DNA of 64,000 bases from Allobosea sp. (GTDB taxonomy: Bacteria > Pseudomonadota > Alphaproteobacteria > Rhizobiales > Kaistiaceae): NCBI GenBank assembly GCA_017307955.1, contig JAFKFV010000017.1, positions 94,508 through 158,507 on the forward strand, read 5' to 3'. This document shows, in pieces, positions 7,427-16,011 of this stretch. Both the position numbers and the translations under genes were made by a program. The notes below the pieces were generated by a model. It was not told where the DNA came from and did no database searches. It saw only the letters and a list, made by a program, of their open reading frames with translations. Numbering within the stretch: the first letter of the stretch is position 1; each line of letters opens with the position of its first letter.

Positions 7427-7835
7427 GCGAGAGCCCAGCGCCGCGCCCTGCGATCAGCCAATAGGCGAAGGCGCCGGCGATGCCGCCGGCCGTCGGCGGC
7501 AGGAAGCTCGATGGCGGTGCCATTTCGGCCGGGAAGCCGAGCAGCTGCAGGCCGAAGCCGAGCACCCCGCCAAAGAGCAGCCAGCCGAGCAGCGAACGGA
7601 AGGCGAAGATCTCGCTCGCCGCGATCGCGACGAGGAAGGGCAGCAGCGCCGTCCGCGCGATGACGGCGGTGAGCACGAGCGCCGGCTGCAGCACGGGCGG
7701 CGGCAGGCCCTCGGGCGTCGCGGCGAAATCGCTGGCCGGAAAGCCGAAGGCGGCGAGATAGACCGCCGTCGCGGCGAGGATCGCGGCGATCAGCCCGAGC
7801 GGGATGACGAGGATGATGCGCAGGAAGGCGCGCAT
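7404..7835 (-). CDS. Hypothetical four-helix membrane protein
   Basis: 143 residues with four predicted membrane segments (residues about 5-30, 50-72, 80-102 and 112-132). The family is not recognised. Its start overlaps the recQ stop at 7835, so it is the distal gene of the recQ transcript. The role is unknown; it could be a small inner-membrane protein of the DoxX/DUF type. Confidence 0.65.
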   Translation of the reverse strand: MRAFLRIILVIPLGLIAAILAATAVYLAAFGFPASDFAATPEGLPPPVLQPALVLTAVIARTALLPFLVAIAASEIFAFRSLLGWLLFGGVLGFGLQLLGFPAEMAPPSSFLPPTAGGIAGAFAYWLIAGRGAGLSLTSPERG

Positions 7836-9646
7836 CAGGAATGCGCCCCGATCGCCTCGAGGAAAGCGTCGCCATAGAGCGAGAGCTTGCGCTCGCCAAC
7901 CCCCTGCACCTCGCGCATGGCCTCGCGCGTCGCGGGGCGCAGCTCGGCCATCTCGATCAGCGTCCGGTCCGGAAAGACCATATAGGCCGGCACGCCCTCG
8001 TCGCGGGCGATGTCGCGGCGGAGCGTCCTGAGCGCCTCGAAGAGGCTGGCCGCCTCGCCTTCGAGACCGTCGGCCCGGCGCTCGCGATCGGCCCGCCGGC
8101 TCGTCTTCGCCGGCTCGTCGCGAACGAGGCGCAGCGCGATCGTCTCGCGGCCGAACAGGATCGCCTCGCCCTTCTCGGTGAGGCGGAAGCCGCCATGCTC
8201 CTCGCTGGCCTCCGCCAGCGCGCCGGCGGCGAAGAGCTGGCGGATGACGGTGCGCCAGGCATGGGCGCTGCGCGCCGCGCCGACGCCGAAGGTCTTGATC
8301 GCGTCATGGCCCTGCCGCTTCACGGTATCGGTCGCGGCGCCGCGCAGCACGTCGACGAGATGGCCGGCGCCATAGCGCTGGCCGGTGCGCGCGACGGCGG
8401 AGAGCACCATCTGCGCGTCGCGCGTCGCATCGACGAGGCTGGCGCCGCCCTGGCAGAGATCGCAGGAGCCGCAGGGTCCGCTCGCCTCGCCGAAATAGGC
8501 GAGCAGCGCCTGGCGGCGGCAGGTCGCCGCCTCGGCGAGGTCGATCATGGCCGAGAGCCGCCGATGCTCCAGCCGCCGCTGCGCCTCGGCGACGCCCTTC
8601 TCGTCGATCTGGCGGCGGCGGAAGGCCATGTCCTCGATGCCGTAGAGCGTCAGCGTGTCGGCCGGCAGGCCGTCGCGGCCGGCGCGCCCGATCTCCTGGT
8701 AATAGGCCTCGACGCCGGACGGCAGGTCGGCATGGACGACGAAGCGGACATCCGGCTTGTTGATGCCCATGCCGAAGGCGATCGTCGCGGCGACGACGAC
8801 ATTGTCTTCCTGCAGGAAGATGTCCTGGTTGCGGGCGCGGACGCTCGCATCCATGCCGGCATGATAGGCGACGGCCTTGCGGCCCGAGGCGGAGAGCCAG
8901 TCGGCGAGCTTCTCCGTCTTGTCGCGCGAGGAGGCATAGATGATGCCGCTCGCCCGCTCGTGGCGGCGCAGGAAGTCGGCGATCTGGTTGCGCGGCTTGT
9001 CCTTGGCTTCGAAGGCGAGGCGGATATTCGGTCGGTCGAAGGAATGCACGACGACATGCGGCGGGCGCTGGAAGAGCTGGCGCACGATGTCGTCGCGCGT
9101 CGCCGCGTCGGCGGTCGCCGTCAGCGCCACCACCTGCGTCTCGCCGAGCGCGGTGCGCACCTGCGCCAGCTGGCGATATTCGGGGCGGAAATCATGCCCC
9201 CATTGCGAGACGCAGTGCGCCTCGTCGATGGCGAGGCGCTGCACCTTCGAGGCGGCGAGGAGCGACAGGAGGCCGTCGGACGACAGCCGCTCGGGCGAGA
9301 CGAAGAGCAGCGAGAGGTCGCCGGCCTTGAGGCGCGCCAGCGTCTCGCGGTTGGCCTCGTCGCCATTGCCGGAATTCAGCGTCGCCGCCTTCACGCCGAC
9401 ATGGGCCATCTGCTGCACCTGGTCGCGCATCAGCGCGATCAGCGGCGAGACTACGACCGTGAGCCCGCCATCGACGACCGCCGGCAGCTGGTAGCACATC
9501 GATTTGCCGGAGCCGGTCGGCATGACGGCGAGCACGTCCTCGCCGCCGAGCACGGCGCCGATGACCTCTTCCTGGCCGGGGCGGAAATCGTGATAGCCGA
9601 AAACGGTACGGAGCGCTTCGCGGGCGCGCTGAAGCGGCATGGGCAT
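7835..9646 (-). CDS. recQ: ATP-dependent DNA helicase RecQ
   Basis: 603 residues, the usual RecQ length. Helicase lobe 1 contains Walker A TGSGKS (44-49) and the DEAH box (141-144) followed by the aromatic-rich loop CVSQWGHDFRPEY. Lobe 2 has motif VI QEIGRAGRDG. The RQC zinc-binding region is seen as CRRQALLAYFGE and CGSCDLC. A C-terminal HRDC domain runs to the end (about 525-603). RecQ unwinds DNA 3'-5' in recombination and fork repair. It follows the exporter gene by 85 bases and overlaps the downstream membrane-protein gene. Confidence 0.96.
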   Translation of the reverse strand: MPMPLQRAREALRTVFGYHDFRPGQEEVIGAVLGGEDVLAVMPTGSGKSMCYQLPAVVDGGLTVVVSPLIALMRDQVQQMAHVGVKAATLNSGNGDEANRETLARLKAGDLSLLFVSPERLSSDGLLSLLAASKVQRLAIDEAHCVSQWGHDFRPEYRQLAQVRTALGETQVVALTATADAATRDDIVRQLFQRPPHVVVHSFDRPNIRLAFEAKDKPRNQIADFLRRHERASGIIYASSRDKTEKLADWLSASGRKAVAYHAGMDASVRARNQDIFLQEDNVVVAATIAFGMGINKPDVRFVVHADLPSGVEAYYQEIGRAGRDGLPADTLTLYGIEDMAFRRRQIDEKGVAEAQRRLEHRRLSAMIDLAEAATCRRQALLAYFGEASGPCGSCDLCQGGASLVDATRDAQMVLSAVARTGQRYGAGHLVDVLRGAATDTVKRQGHDAIKTFGVGAARSAHAWRTVIRQLFAAGALAEASEEHGGFRLTEKGEAILFGRETIALRLVRDEPAKTSRRADRERRADGLEGEAASLFEALRTLRRDIARDEGVPAYMVFPDRTLIEMAELRPATREAMREVQGVGERKLSLYGDAFLEAIGAHS

Positions 9647-9731
9647 TCCAGACGGATGATTCGTTACCGGGATGCTAATGCATCGCGCGTCCGGTTTGAA
9701 TCGAGGCGCATCGCCGCGTCGCCCGGCCCGG

Positions 9732-10355
9732 TCAGCGCGACGCGATGGCGACGGCGGCGCCGGCCATGATGACGCCGCTGCCGCGATTGACGAGGCGGAC
9801 GGCGCGCGGGCTGGTGATGAGAGCGCGGGCGCGGAGCGCCAGCACGATATAGAAGCCGAACACCAGTGCGAGCACGGAGAGCGTCACCACCGCGAGTTCG
9901 GCATAGGCGAGCGCATCGACGCGGCCGAGATCGACGAGATTGGGCAAGAGCGCGAGATAGAACACCATGGTCTTCGGATTGCCCATGGTGACGGCGAGGC
10001 CGGCGAGGAAGAGCTTCGAGCGGCTCTCGCGCGTCGCGACCGGTTCCAGGCTGCGGGCGGCGGCCGGCGCGGTCCACATCTTGACGGCGAGATAGAGGAG
10101 ATAGGCGGCGCCGGCATATTTCACGAGCGCGAAGACCTCATGGAAGGTCTCGGCGAGGACGGCGAGGCCGAGGACCGCCAGCGACAGCCAGACGACATCG
10201 CCGACCGCCATTCCCGTGACGAAGGCGACGGCGCCGTCGCGGCCGCGGCCGAGCACGCGGCCGACGATCGCGGCGATGCCGGGTCCCGGCGCGAAGGCGG
10301 CAACCGCGAGGGCCAGCGCGAAGATCGCGAGACCCGAGATCGACAATCCCGACAT
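9732..10355 (-). CDS. LysE/RhtB-family exporter
   Basis: 207 residues with the LysE signature FAPGPGIAAI in the first hydrophobic region and LAVTMGNPKTMVFYLALLP in the middle. Six membrane segments are likely. It starts 11 bases after the recF stop, so it is probably cotranscribed with dnaN-recF, which is an odd position for an exporter. It is only distantly similar to the LysE protein at 6785-7426. Substrate not predictable. Confidence 0.88.
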   Translation of the reverse strand: MSGLSISGLAIFALALAVAAFAPGPGIAAIVGRVLGRGRDGAVAFVTGMAVGDVVWLSLAVLGLAVLAETFHEVFALVKYAGAAYLLYLAVKMWTAPAAARSLEPVATRESRSKLFLAGLAVTMGNPKTMVFYLALLPNLVDLGRVDALAYAELAVVTLSVLALVFGFYIVLALRARALITSPRAVRLVNRGSGVIMAGAAVAIASR

Positions 10356-10366
10356 GGAACCCTCCC

Positions 10367-11518
10367 TCAGCGAAGAGGCGTCACATTACCCGAGGCGACG
10401 GAGAAAATCTCGGCCCCCGCCGGCAGCTCGCCGAACAGCGCCGGGTCGGCGCCGGTCATGAAGACCTGGCTGCCCAGCGCATCGAGCGCGGCATAGAGCG
10501 CGGCGCGGCGGCGGCGGTCGAGATGGGCGGCGACCTCGTCGAGCAGCACCAGCGGCGCGAGCCCGCTCACCGAGGCGACGAGCCGCGCATGGGCGAGCAC
10601 GATGCCGACGAGGAGCGCCTTCTGCTCGCCCGTCGAGGCGCGCTCGGCCGCGACATCCTTCGGCCCGTGCCGCACCTTGACGTCGCTCGTATGGGGACCT
10701 GCCAGCGCCCGGCCCGCCGCGGCGTCGCGCGGCCGGCCGTCGCGGAGCAATTGCTTCATGCGCTCGGCCGCCGCGGCCTCGTCGGAGGAAGCGATGGCCT
10801 CGATCTCGCCCTCGATGGCGAGATCGGCCCAGGGGAAGGCGGCGGCATCGTCGCGCGTGCCGGCCGCGAGATCGGCGAGCGGCCCCGCCATGCGCATGCG
10901 CGCCGTGGCGACGGCGGCGGCCAGCGTCGCCGCCTCTCCCTCGATGCCGTCCAGCCAGGCGCGGTCGGGGCGCGGCTCCTCGAGCAGGCGGTTGCGCGAG
11001 CGCAGCGCCCGCTCATAGGCCGAGACGCGGCTGCCATGACGGGCATCGAGGGCGAGCACAAGCCGGTCGAGGAAGCGGCGGCGGTCGCCGGCGGCGCCGG
11101 TGAACAGTGCGTCGAGCGCCGGCGTCAGCCAGACGACGCGCAGATGATCGGCAAAAGCGGCGGGCGAGGAGACGGCGACGCCATCGACGCGGCTCCGGCG
11201 CGGCGAGAGGGAACCATCGGGAAGGCGCTCGATGCCGGTGCCGAGCCGCACCGCGTCCTCGGCACCCTCGACGGCGACCGAGACGGCGAAGCCGCCGGCC
11301 CCGCTTGCGCGCTGCATCTCGGCGAGATCGGCGCGGCGGAGGCCGCGGCCGGCCGTGAACAGCGAGAGCGCCTCGATGAGATTGGTCTTGCCGGCCCCGT
11401 TCTCGCCGGTCAGCGCCACGAGGCGGCCGGCGAGCGCGAGATCGAGCGCGGGATAGGAGCGGAAATCGGAAAGGATGACCCGCGAAACGCGCGGCGCCCG
11501 GCCGTCTTGCGCGGTCAC
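10367..11518 (-). CDS. recF: DNA replication and repair protein RecF
   Basis: 383 residues from a GTG start that overlaps the dnaN stop (GTGA). The SMC/ABC-type ATPase has Walker A TGENGAGKTNL, a signature region near STGEQKALLVGI, and Walker B LVLLDEVAAHLD. RecF with RecO and RecR loads RecA at single-strand gaps. Open frame continues upstream without a stop, but the coupled GTG gives the N-terminus typical of the family (VSRVILSDFRSYPALDL). gyrB, which often follows recF, is absent; a LysE exporter takes its place. Confidence 0.95.
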   Translation of the reverse strand: MTAQDGRAPRVSRVILSDFRSYPALDLALAGRLVALTGENGAGKTNLIEALSLFTAGRGLRRADLAEMQRASGAGGFAVSVAVEGAEDAVRLGTGIERLPDGSLSPRRSRVDGVAVSSPAAFADHLRVVWLTPALDALFTGAAGDRRRFLDRLVLALDARHGSRVSAYERALRSRNRLLEEPRPDRAWLDGIEGEAATLAAAVATARMRMAGPLADLAAGTRDDAAAFPWADLAIEGEIEAIASSDEAAAAERMKQLLRDGRPRDAAAGRALAGPHTSDVKVRHGPKDVAAERASTGEQKALLVGIVLAHARLVASVSGLAPLVLLDEVAAHLDRRRRAALYAALDALGSQVFMTGADPALFGELPAGAEIFSVASGNVTPLR

Positions 11519-12642
11519 ACGCGCATCGGCATCAGGACATAGAGCGCCTCGTCGTCGCCCTCGTCCTGGATCAGGGTCGGCGAGCCGGGATCGGCGAAGC
11601 GGAACAGCGCCGTCGCGGTCTTGAGCTGGCCGGCGATGTCGAGCAGGTAGCGGGAGTTGAAGCCGATATCGAGCGGCGCCTGCTGGTAGTCGACATCGAT
11701 CTCCTCGGTCGCCGATCCGGAATCCGGATTGTTGACCGTGAGCGACAGCCGCCCGTCCTCGGCAAGCGACAGCTTCACGGCGCGGCCGCGCTCGCTGGCG
11801 ATGGTCGAGACGCGGTCGACGGCGTTGGAGAAGGTGGCGCGGTCGACCTTCAGCGCCTTGTCGTTGTTCTGCGGGATCACGCGGGCGTAATCCGGGAAGG
11901 TGCCGTCGATCAGCTTCGAGGTCAGCACGACCGAGCCGAAGGTGACGCGGATCTTGGTGTCGGAAATCTCGATATCGGCCGTCGAGGCCGCGTCGGCGCC
12001 GTCGAGCAGCTTCTGGATCTCGCCGACCGTCTTGCGCGGGATGATGATGCCCGGCATGCCGTCGGCGCCGGCCGGCACGGCCGTCTGCGCGCGGGCGAGC
12101 CGGTGGCCGTCGGTCGCGACGGCGCGCAGCAGCGTGCGGCCCTCGATCGTCGGCGTGTGCAGATAGATGCCGTTCAGATAATAGCGCGTCTCCTCGGTGG
12201 AGATCGCGAACTGTGTGCGGTCGATGAGGCTCTTGAAGACGGGCGCCGCGATCTGGAAACGGACCGGGAATTCGCCCGTGGTCAGATCGGGGAAATCGGT
12301 CTCGGGGAGCATCTGCAGCGCGAAGCTCGAGCGGCCGGAGCGTACCAGGAGCGTCTGGCCGTCCGGCGCCGTCTCGAGCTGCACCTCGGAGCCGTCGGGC
12401 AGCTTGCGCACGATGTCGTAGAGCATATGCGCGGGAACCGTCGTGCCGCCGGCGCGGCCGATCTCGGCCGGCACCGTTTCCAGCACTTCGAGATCGAGGT
12501 CGGTCGCCTTCAGCGTCAGCGTGTCGCCGCTGGCGCGCAGCAGGACATTGGAGAGGATCGGGATCGTGTTCCGCCGCTCGACGACGCGATGAACGTGGTT
12601 GAGGGACTTGAGGAGATTGGAACGCTCGAGGATCGCTCTCAT
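11515..12642 (-). CDS. dnaN: DNA polymerase III beta subunit (sliding clamp)
   Basis: 375 residues, standard clamp length, made of three similar domains. The N-terminus MRAILERSNLLKSLNHVHRV and the segment RRNTIPILSNVLL are diagnostic. The C-terminus (ALYVLMPMRV) matches the conserved VMPMR end that contributes to the clamp-binding pocket. It encircles DNA and tethers Pol III and other clients. It lies between a terminator after dnaA and the overlapping recF, so it probably has its own promoter in 12643-12760. Confidence 0.97.
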   Translation of the reverse strand: MRAILERSNLLKSLNHVHRVVERRNTIPILSNVLLRASGDTLTLKATDLDLEVLETVPAEIGRAGGTTVPAHMLYDIVRKLPDGSEVQLETAPDGQTLLVRSGRSSFALQMLPETDFPDLTTGEFPVRFQIAAPVFKSLIDRTQFAISTEETRYYLNGIYLHTPTIEGRTLLRAVATDGHRLARAQTAVPAGADGMPGIIIPRKTVGEIQKLLDGADAASTADIEISDTKIRVTFGSVVLTSKLIDGTFPDYARVIPQNNDKALKVDRATFSNAVDRVSTIASERGRAVKLSLAEDGRLSLTVNNPDSGSATEEIDVDYQQAPLDIGFNSRYLLDIAGQLKTATALFRFADPGSPTLIQDEGDDEALYVLMPMRV

Positions 12643-12760
12643 GGGAACGCAGGAGTCCTGACAGGGGGCCGCGCAGATCGGCCGCGCGGCGCGTGATCGA
12701 GGCGGCCCGCGGCCTCCTCTCCGGACGAAGGAAAGTGGCGGGTTCCGGCCGCAAACGCAA

Positions 12761-12786
12761 GAGCGCCGTCGCGAAGGACGGCGCTC
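12761..12786 (-). terminator. Rho-independent terminator of dnaA
   Basis: A perfect 10-bp stem (GAGCGCCGTC / GACGGCGCTC) with a six-base loop starts 28 bases after the dnaA stop. On the minus strand it is followed by TTGCGTTTGCGG, a modest T-rich tract. It separates dnaA from dnaN transcription. Confidence 0.75.
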
Positions 12787-12814
12787 GATGCGGCGGGACG
12801 GAACGCCGTCCCCG

Positions 12815-14434
12815 TTATTCGTCGATCATGCGCTTCAGGAGCTCGACCTCGTCGGCGAGGCCGCGGTCGTCGCGCATCAGCTCCTCGACCTTCCGGACGG
12901 CATGCAGCACCGTCGTGTGGTCGCGTCCGCCGAAGCGGCGGCCGATCTCGGGCAGCGAGCGCGGCGTCAGCGTCTTCGACAGATACATGGCGATCTGGCG
13001 CGGACGGACGATGGTGCGTGTGCGGCGGCTCGACAGGAGATCGGCCTTCGACACGTTGAAATGGACGGCGACGACCTTCTGGATATCCTCGATCTTGACG
13101 CGGCGCGGCTCGCGCACGCCGACGAGATCGCGCAGCGTGATCTCGGCCGAGGCCATGGTCACCGGCTGGTTGGTGAACTGCCACTGCGCGACGAGGCGGT
13201 TCAGCGCCCCTTCGAGGTCGCGGCCGTTCGAGACCACCGACTGCGCGACATATTCGATCACCGTATCGGGGATCGCGACGCCGGCATGCTGGGCCTGCGC
13301 GGCGCGATAGCGGCTTTTCAGGATCTGGCGGCGCAGCTCGATGTCCGGCGGCTCGATCTCGAAGGCGACGCCGCCGCGAAGGCGCGAGCGCACGCGCTCG
13401 TCGAGCGTCTCCAGATCGGCGGCCGGCCGGTCGGCGGCGACCACCACCTGACGCGCGCCGTCGATCAGCGCGTTCAGCATGTGGCAGAATTCCTGCTGCA
13501 CGGATTTGCCCTGCAGGAACTGCAGATCGTCGATCAGGAGGAGATCGATCTCGCGCAGGCTCTCCTTGAAGGCGATCGCCGACTGGTTCTTCAGCGACGC
13601 GACGAAGCGGAACATGAAATGCTCGGCCGTGAGATAGACGACCTTGCGCGCCGGATCGGCGGCGCGGGCGGCCTGCGCGATCGCATGCAGCAGATGCGTC
13701 TTGCCGCGGCCGACGCCGGCATTGAGATAGAGCGGATTATAGGCCGTCGGACGGCCGCTCGGCGTCTCGGCGACGGCGCGGGCGGCGGCATAGGCGACGC
13801 GGTTGGCGGCGCCCTCGCAGAAGGTCTCGAAGGTGAAGCGCGGATCGACCGGCGAGCCGGGGCCCTCGGCATCGGCGCGCGGCGCGGGCATGGCGGCGGC
13901 AACGGAAGTCGCGGCCGCCGCGGCGGCCGGCAGAAGCGTCGGCGCAGGCTGCGCGGGCTCTGCCGCCACGACCGCTGCGGCAGGCTCGGCGCGCTGCGGC
14001 TGGCGCTGGCGGGCAGCGCCGCGCACGATGAGCTCGATGCGGCGCACGGAGGCGCTCTCGGCCTGCCAGAGCGTCAGCAGCTTGTCGAAATAGTGCGCCT
14101 GGATCCAGGATTTCAGGAAGCGGGTCGGAACCGACAGCTCGACCGAAAGGGCATCGGCCGCCTCGAACTCGACGCGGGCGAACCAGCTCTGGAACACGTC
14201 CTCGCCGAGCTCGGTGCGCAGGCGGCGCTTGACGCGGTCCCACAGGGCGGCATCGGCGACGCCGGCGACGGGCTCCGCGACCGCGGCGGGAGAGATCGCG
14301 GCAGACGACATGGCAGTCGAAGACATGGCAGCGGAAGACATGGCAGCCCCGCTCATGACGACACCATCGGCATTGGCGAGCGCCTTGAGAGCCGCCGTAC
14401 CGGAGCCGAAGTCTCCCGTCCTGTCATCGCGCAT
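12815..14434 (-). CDS. dnaA: Chromosomal replication initiator protein DnaA
   Basis: 539 residues. The start at 14434 has GAGGGG about seven bases upstream. Domain I begins near residue 61 ([16 protein letters not shown]). An Ala/Pro-rich linker (about 145-195) is domain II. The AAA+ domain III has Walker [12 protein letters not shown] and Walker [11 protein letters not shown]. Domain IV ends with [16 protein letters not shown], the DnaA-box-reading signature. A 60-residue N-terminal extension includes four MSSAA-like pentapeptide repeats, each supplying an in-frame Met, so the true start could be further in. The cognate gene order rpsT-...-dnaA is usual for this order of bacteria. Confidence 0.96.
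   Translation of the reverse strand: MRDDRTGDFGSGTAALKALANADGVVMSGAAMSSAAMSSTAMSSAAISPAAVAEPVAGVADAALWDRVKRRLRTELGEDVFQSWFARVEFEAADALSVELSVPTRFLKSWIQAHYFDKLLTLWQAESASVRRIELIVRGAARQRQPQRAEPAAAVVAAEPAQPAPTLLPAAAAAATSVAAAMPAPRADAEGPGSPVDPRFTFETFCEGAANRVAYAAARAVAETPSGRPTAYNPLYLNAGVGRGKTHLLHAIAQAARAADPARKVVYLTAEHFMFRFVASLKNQSAIAFKESLREIDLLLIDDLQFLQGKSVQQEFCHMLNALIDGARQVVVAADRPAADLETLDERVRSRLRGGVAFEIEPPDIELRRQILKSRYRAAQAQHAGVAIPDTVIEYVAQSVVSNGRDLEGALNRLVAQWQFTNQPVTMASAEITLRDLVGVREPRRVKIEDIQKVVAVHFNVSKADLLSSRRTRTIVRPRQIAMYLSKTLTPRSLPEIGRRFGGRDHTTVLHAVRKVEELMRDDRGLADEVELLKRMIDE
14301..14357. repeat. 15-bp tandem repeat inside the dnaA 5' coding region
   Basis: Four imperfect units, each starting GCAG and ending CATG on the plus strand (12, 15, 15 and 15 bases). 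They encode [20 protein letters not shown] at DnaA residues 27-46. It is an in-frame minisatellite, so copy-number change would not shift the frame. Confidence 0.85.
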
Positions 14435-14506
14435 CTGAGCCCCTCTTTTCTTTCTCGTCTCGTCGTCACCGGCGGGGCGAACCCGCCGTCAGCATCGTCT
14501 TTGAAA

Positions 14507-14953
14507 TCAGCTCTGCACCCAGGGCAGACCGGCGGCCTTCCAGCCATCGACCTCGCCGCGGTGGCGGGCGCCGTCCAGCGGCCCCTCGAAGCCGCCGGCG
14601 ACGTTGAAGCAGCGGTCATAGCCGGCCTCGGCCATGGCCTTGGCGGCGGCGAGGCTGCGGACGCCCGACCGGCACAGGAAATAGAGCGCGGTCTCGCGGC
14701 CGACCGAGCGACGCTCGAGCTCCGCCGAGAGGACATCCGCGAAATCGGTGTTCACCGCCATGGCGGGATAGCTCTGCCACTCGACGAGGAGCACGTCCTT
14801 GCCGATGGCCGAAAGGTTCGGGATGCCGACATAGGCCCATTCGGCCTTGGTGCGCACATCGATGAGCATGGCCTGCGGCTCGCCGGCCAGGCCTTCCCAG
14901 GCCTCGGCTGCCGAGACGTCTCCGGCGAAGGTCGCGGATTGCGACAAGGACAT
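14507..14953 (-). CDS. Rhodanese-like sulfurtransferase domain protein
   Basis: 148 residues. ATG 14953 has GGAGG eight bases upstream; an in-frame Met ten codons earlier is less likely. A single rhodanese domain carries the active loop CRSGVRS with the catalytic Cys, plus the typical LIDVRTKAEWAYVGIPN near residues 30-48. It would transfer sulfane sulfur or sense redox state. It starts the transcript that continues into dnaA (gap 72 bases, no terminator seen), an unusual placement between rpsT and dnaA. Confidence 0.88.
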   Translation of the reverse strand: MSLSQSATFAGDVSAAEAWEGLAGEPQAMLIDVRTKAEWAYVGIPNLSAIGKDVLLVEWQSYPAMAVNTDFADVLSAELERRSVGRETALYFLCRSGVRSLAAAKAMAEAGYDRCFNVAGGFEGPLDGARHRGEVDGWKAAGLPWVQS

Positions 14954-14997
14954 GACACCTCCAGGAGCCGCCAAGCAGGGCAATGGCAGCCCGTTTC

Positions 14998-15041
14998 ATT
15001 ATCGACCTGATCGGTTGGTACGGACCTTCCCCATAGGAAGG
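14998..15041 (-). promoter_or_regulatory. Putative promoter and operator of the rhodanese-dnaA transcript
   Basis: On the minus strand a GATAAT -10 hexamer (15003-14998) lies about 45 bases upstream of the rhodanese start. No good -35 is present. Instead an imperfect palindrome (GGTnnGTACnnACC, 15013-15026) and an adjacent CCTTCC-N5-GGAAGG repeat (15025-15041) cover that position. This pattern suggests regulation by a dimeric (for example TetR-type) protein. Inference from sequence only. Confidence 0.4.
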
Positions 15042-15541
15042 CATTCAATAAACAGACTTGCTACAGATCAAACAGACGCGACTACTCTATTCTCGAACTG
15101 CCTAACTCTCGCAATGCTGTGAAAGCAACAAAACATCGGAGGGAAACCCATCGCTCGACCGGAGGTCCGCTGCGATGTCTTGGCCCGCCCTCTCCATAAG
15201 GGGAAAATACACAGGCACCCCCTCCCCCGCAACGGTCCGATGCGCCCCTTTTCGAGGGGGCGACCCTCGGCGCCGGGACCGAAGGCGATGCCCGCTTCGG
15301 TAAACCATTGCGAGTCAACGGATTCGAATGCGCGTATCCTCGGGAGTGGCGGCGAAGCGTAGCGGGCGAAAAATTTCGACCCCCTCCCCCTTGACTCGCA
15401 GGGAATCTGGCAGCCACCGGAGACCAAGCGTTAATCATCTGAAATTGCTGTCATTTTCATGCGAAGGCGACAACCATCAGGCAGCCGTGCCAAAGCCGAT
15501 CACGGCATTTCCAAGGCCGGACAGGCACTTACCCGCATAAC

Positions 15542-15568
15542 AAAAAAGCCCGGCCTGAGCCGGGCTTT
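15542..15568 (-). terminator. Rho-independent terminator of rpsT
   Basis: On the minus strand GCCCGGC-TCAG-GCCGGGC is followed by TTTTTTG, 27 bases after the rpsT stop. It is a textbook hairpin plus T-run. The plus-strand side ends in only TTT, so bidirectional action would be weaker. Confidence 0.9.
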
Positions 15569-15591
15569 CATCATCCCCAGAAAGTCTGGTT

Positions 15592-15858
15592 TCAGGCCGA
15601 GAGGGCCTTCACGCGGGCCGCGAGACGCGACACCTTGCGCGATGCCGTGTTCTTGTGCAGCACGCCCTTCTGGGCGGCGCGCATCAGCTCCGGCTGCGCC
15701 TGCTTGAGCGCCGCGACAGCGGCCTCGGCATTGCCGGACGCGATCGCCTCTTCCACCTTGCGCACTTCGGTGCGCATGCGGCTGCGGCGGTTGCGGTTCA
15801 CGGCGGCGCGCCGGGCGATCTTGCGCGCGGCCTTCTTGGCAGAGGGCGTATTGGCCAT
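15592..15858 (-). CDS. rpsT: 30S ribosomal protein S20
   Basis: 88 residues from ATG 15858 ([20 protein letters not shown]). The strongly basic N-terminal helix and the C-terminal region [20 protein letters not shown] are diagnostic for S20, a primary 16S rRNA binder. It is a single-gene transcript ending in the strong terminator at 15542-15568. The position upstream of dnaA is conserved in this order. Confidence 0.97.
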   Translation of the reverse strand: MANTPSAKKAARKIARRAAVNRNRRSRMRTEVRKVEEAIASGNAEAAVAALKQAQPELMRAAQKGVLHKNTASRKVSRLAARVKALSA

Positions 15859-16011
15859 GGGGCCTTCCTGATCTCGTCGTCTGTTCGTCGGCAGTCCGGG
15901 CCGACGGCTGAGCGCCATGCAAGCACGGAAGGGCGGGCTCGGGCCCGCCTCGGTTCGGGGGCGCTTTATAGTCGGACCCGGCCGCCCCGTCAATCAGACT
16001 CGAAGGCGATC

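Larger units (their letters stand above)
14954..15591. other. 638-base non-coding region between rhodanese gene and rpsT
   Basis: No credible gene; the open frames here lack family features. It is less GC-rich than its surroundings near 15040-15130 and 15430-15480. It contains the rhodanese promoter region, a direct repeat AAACAGAC (15050, 15070), two copies of ACCCCCTCCCCC (15217-15228, 15379-15390), an inverted pair GCGAGTCAA / TTGACTCGC (15310, 15391), a short CGCCCC/GGGGCG hairpin (15243-15262) and the rpsT terminator. No good DnaA-box match was found by eye. Confidence 0.7.

Noticed and set aside
7841..9769. Long open frame on the plus strand opposite recQ
   Set aside because: It is a by-product of high GC and strong codon bias in recQ; its product is Arg/Glu/Ala-rich with no fold, while recQ has every helicase motif.
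12788..15010. 740-codon plus-strand frame opposite dnaA and the rhodanese gene
   Set aside because: Antisense shadow: it spans two real genes and the gap between them and has a repetitive Arg/Gly/Asp composition.
15068..15427. 119-codon minus-strand frame in the non-coding island
   Set aside because: No ribosome binding site, no recognisable fold, and the composition follows local repeats; treated as non-coding.
14954..15591. Replication origin next to dnaA
   Set aside because: No convincing TTATCCACA-type DnaA boxes or AT-rich 13-mers were found by eye; in several members of this order the origin is elsewhere. A GC-skew plot and DnaA-box scan of the whole chromosome would settle it.
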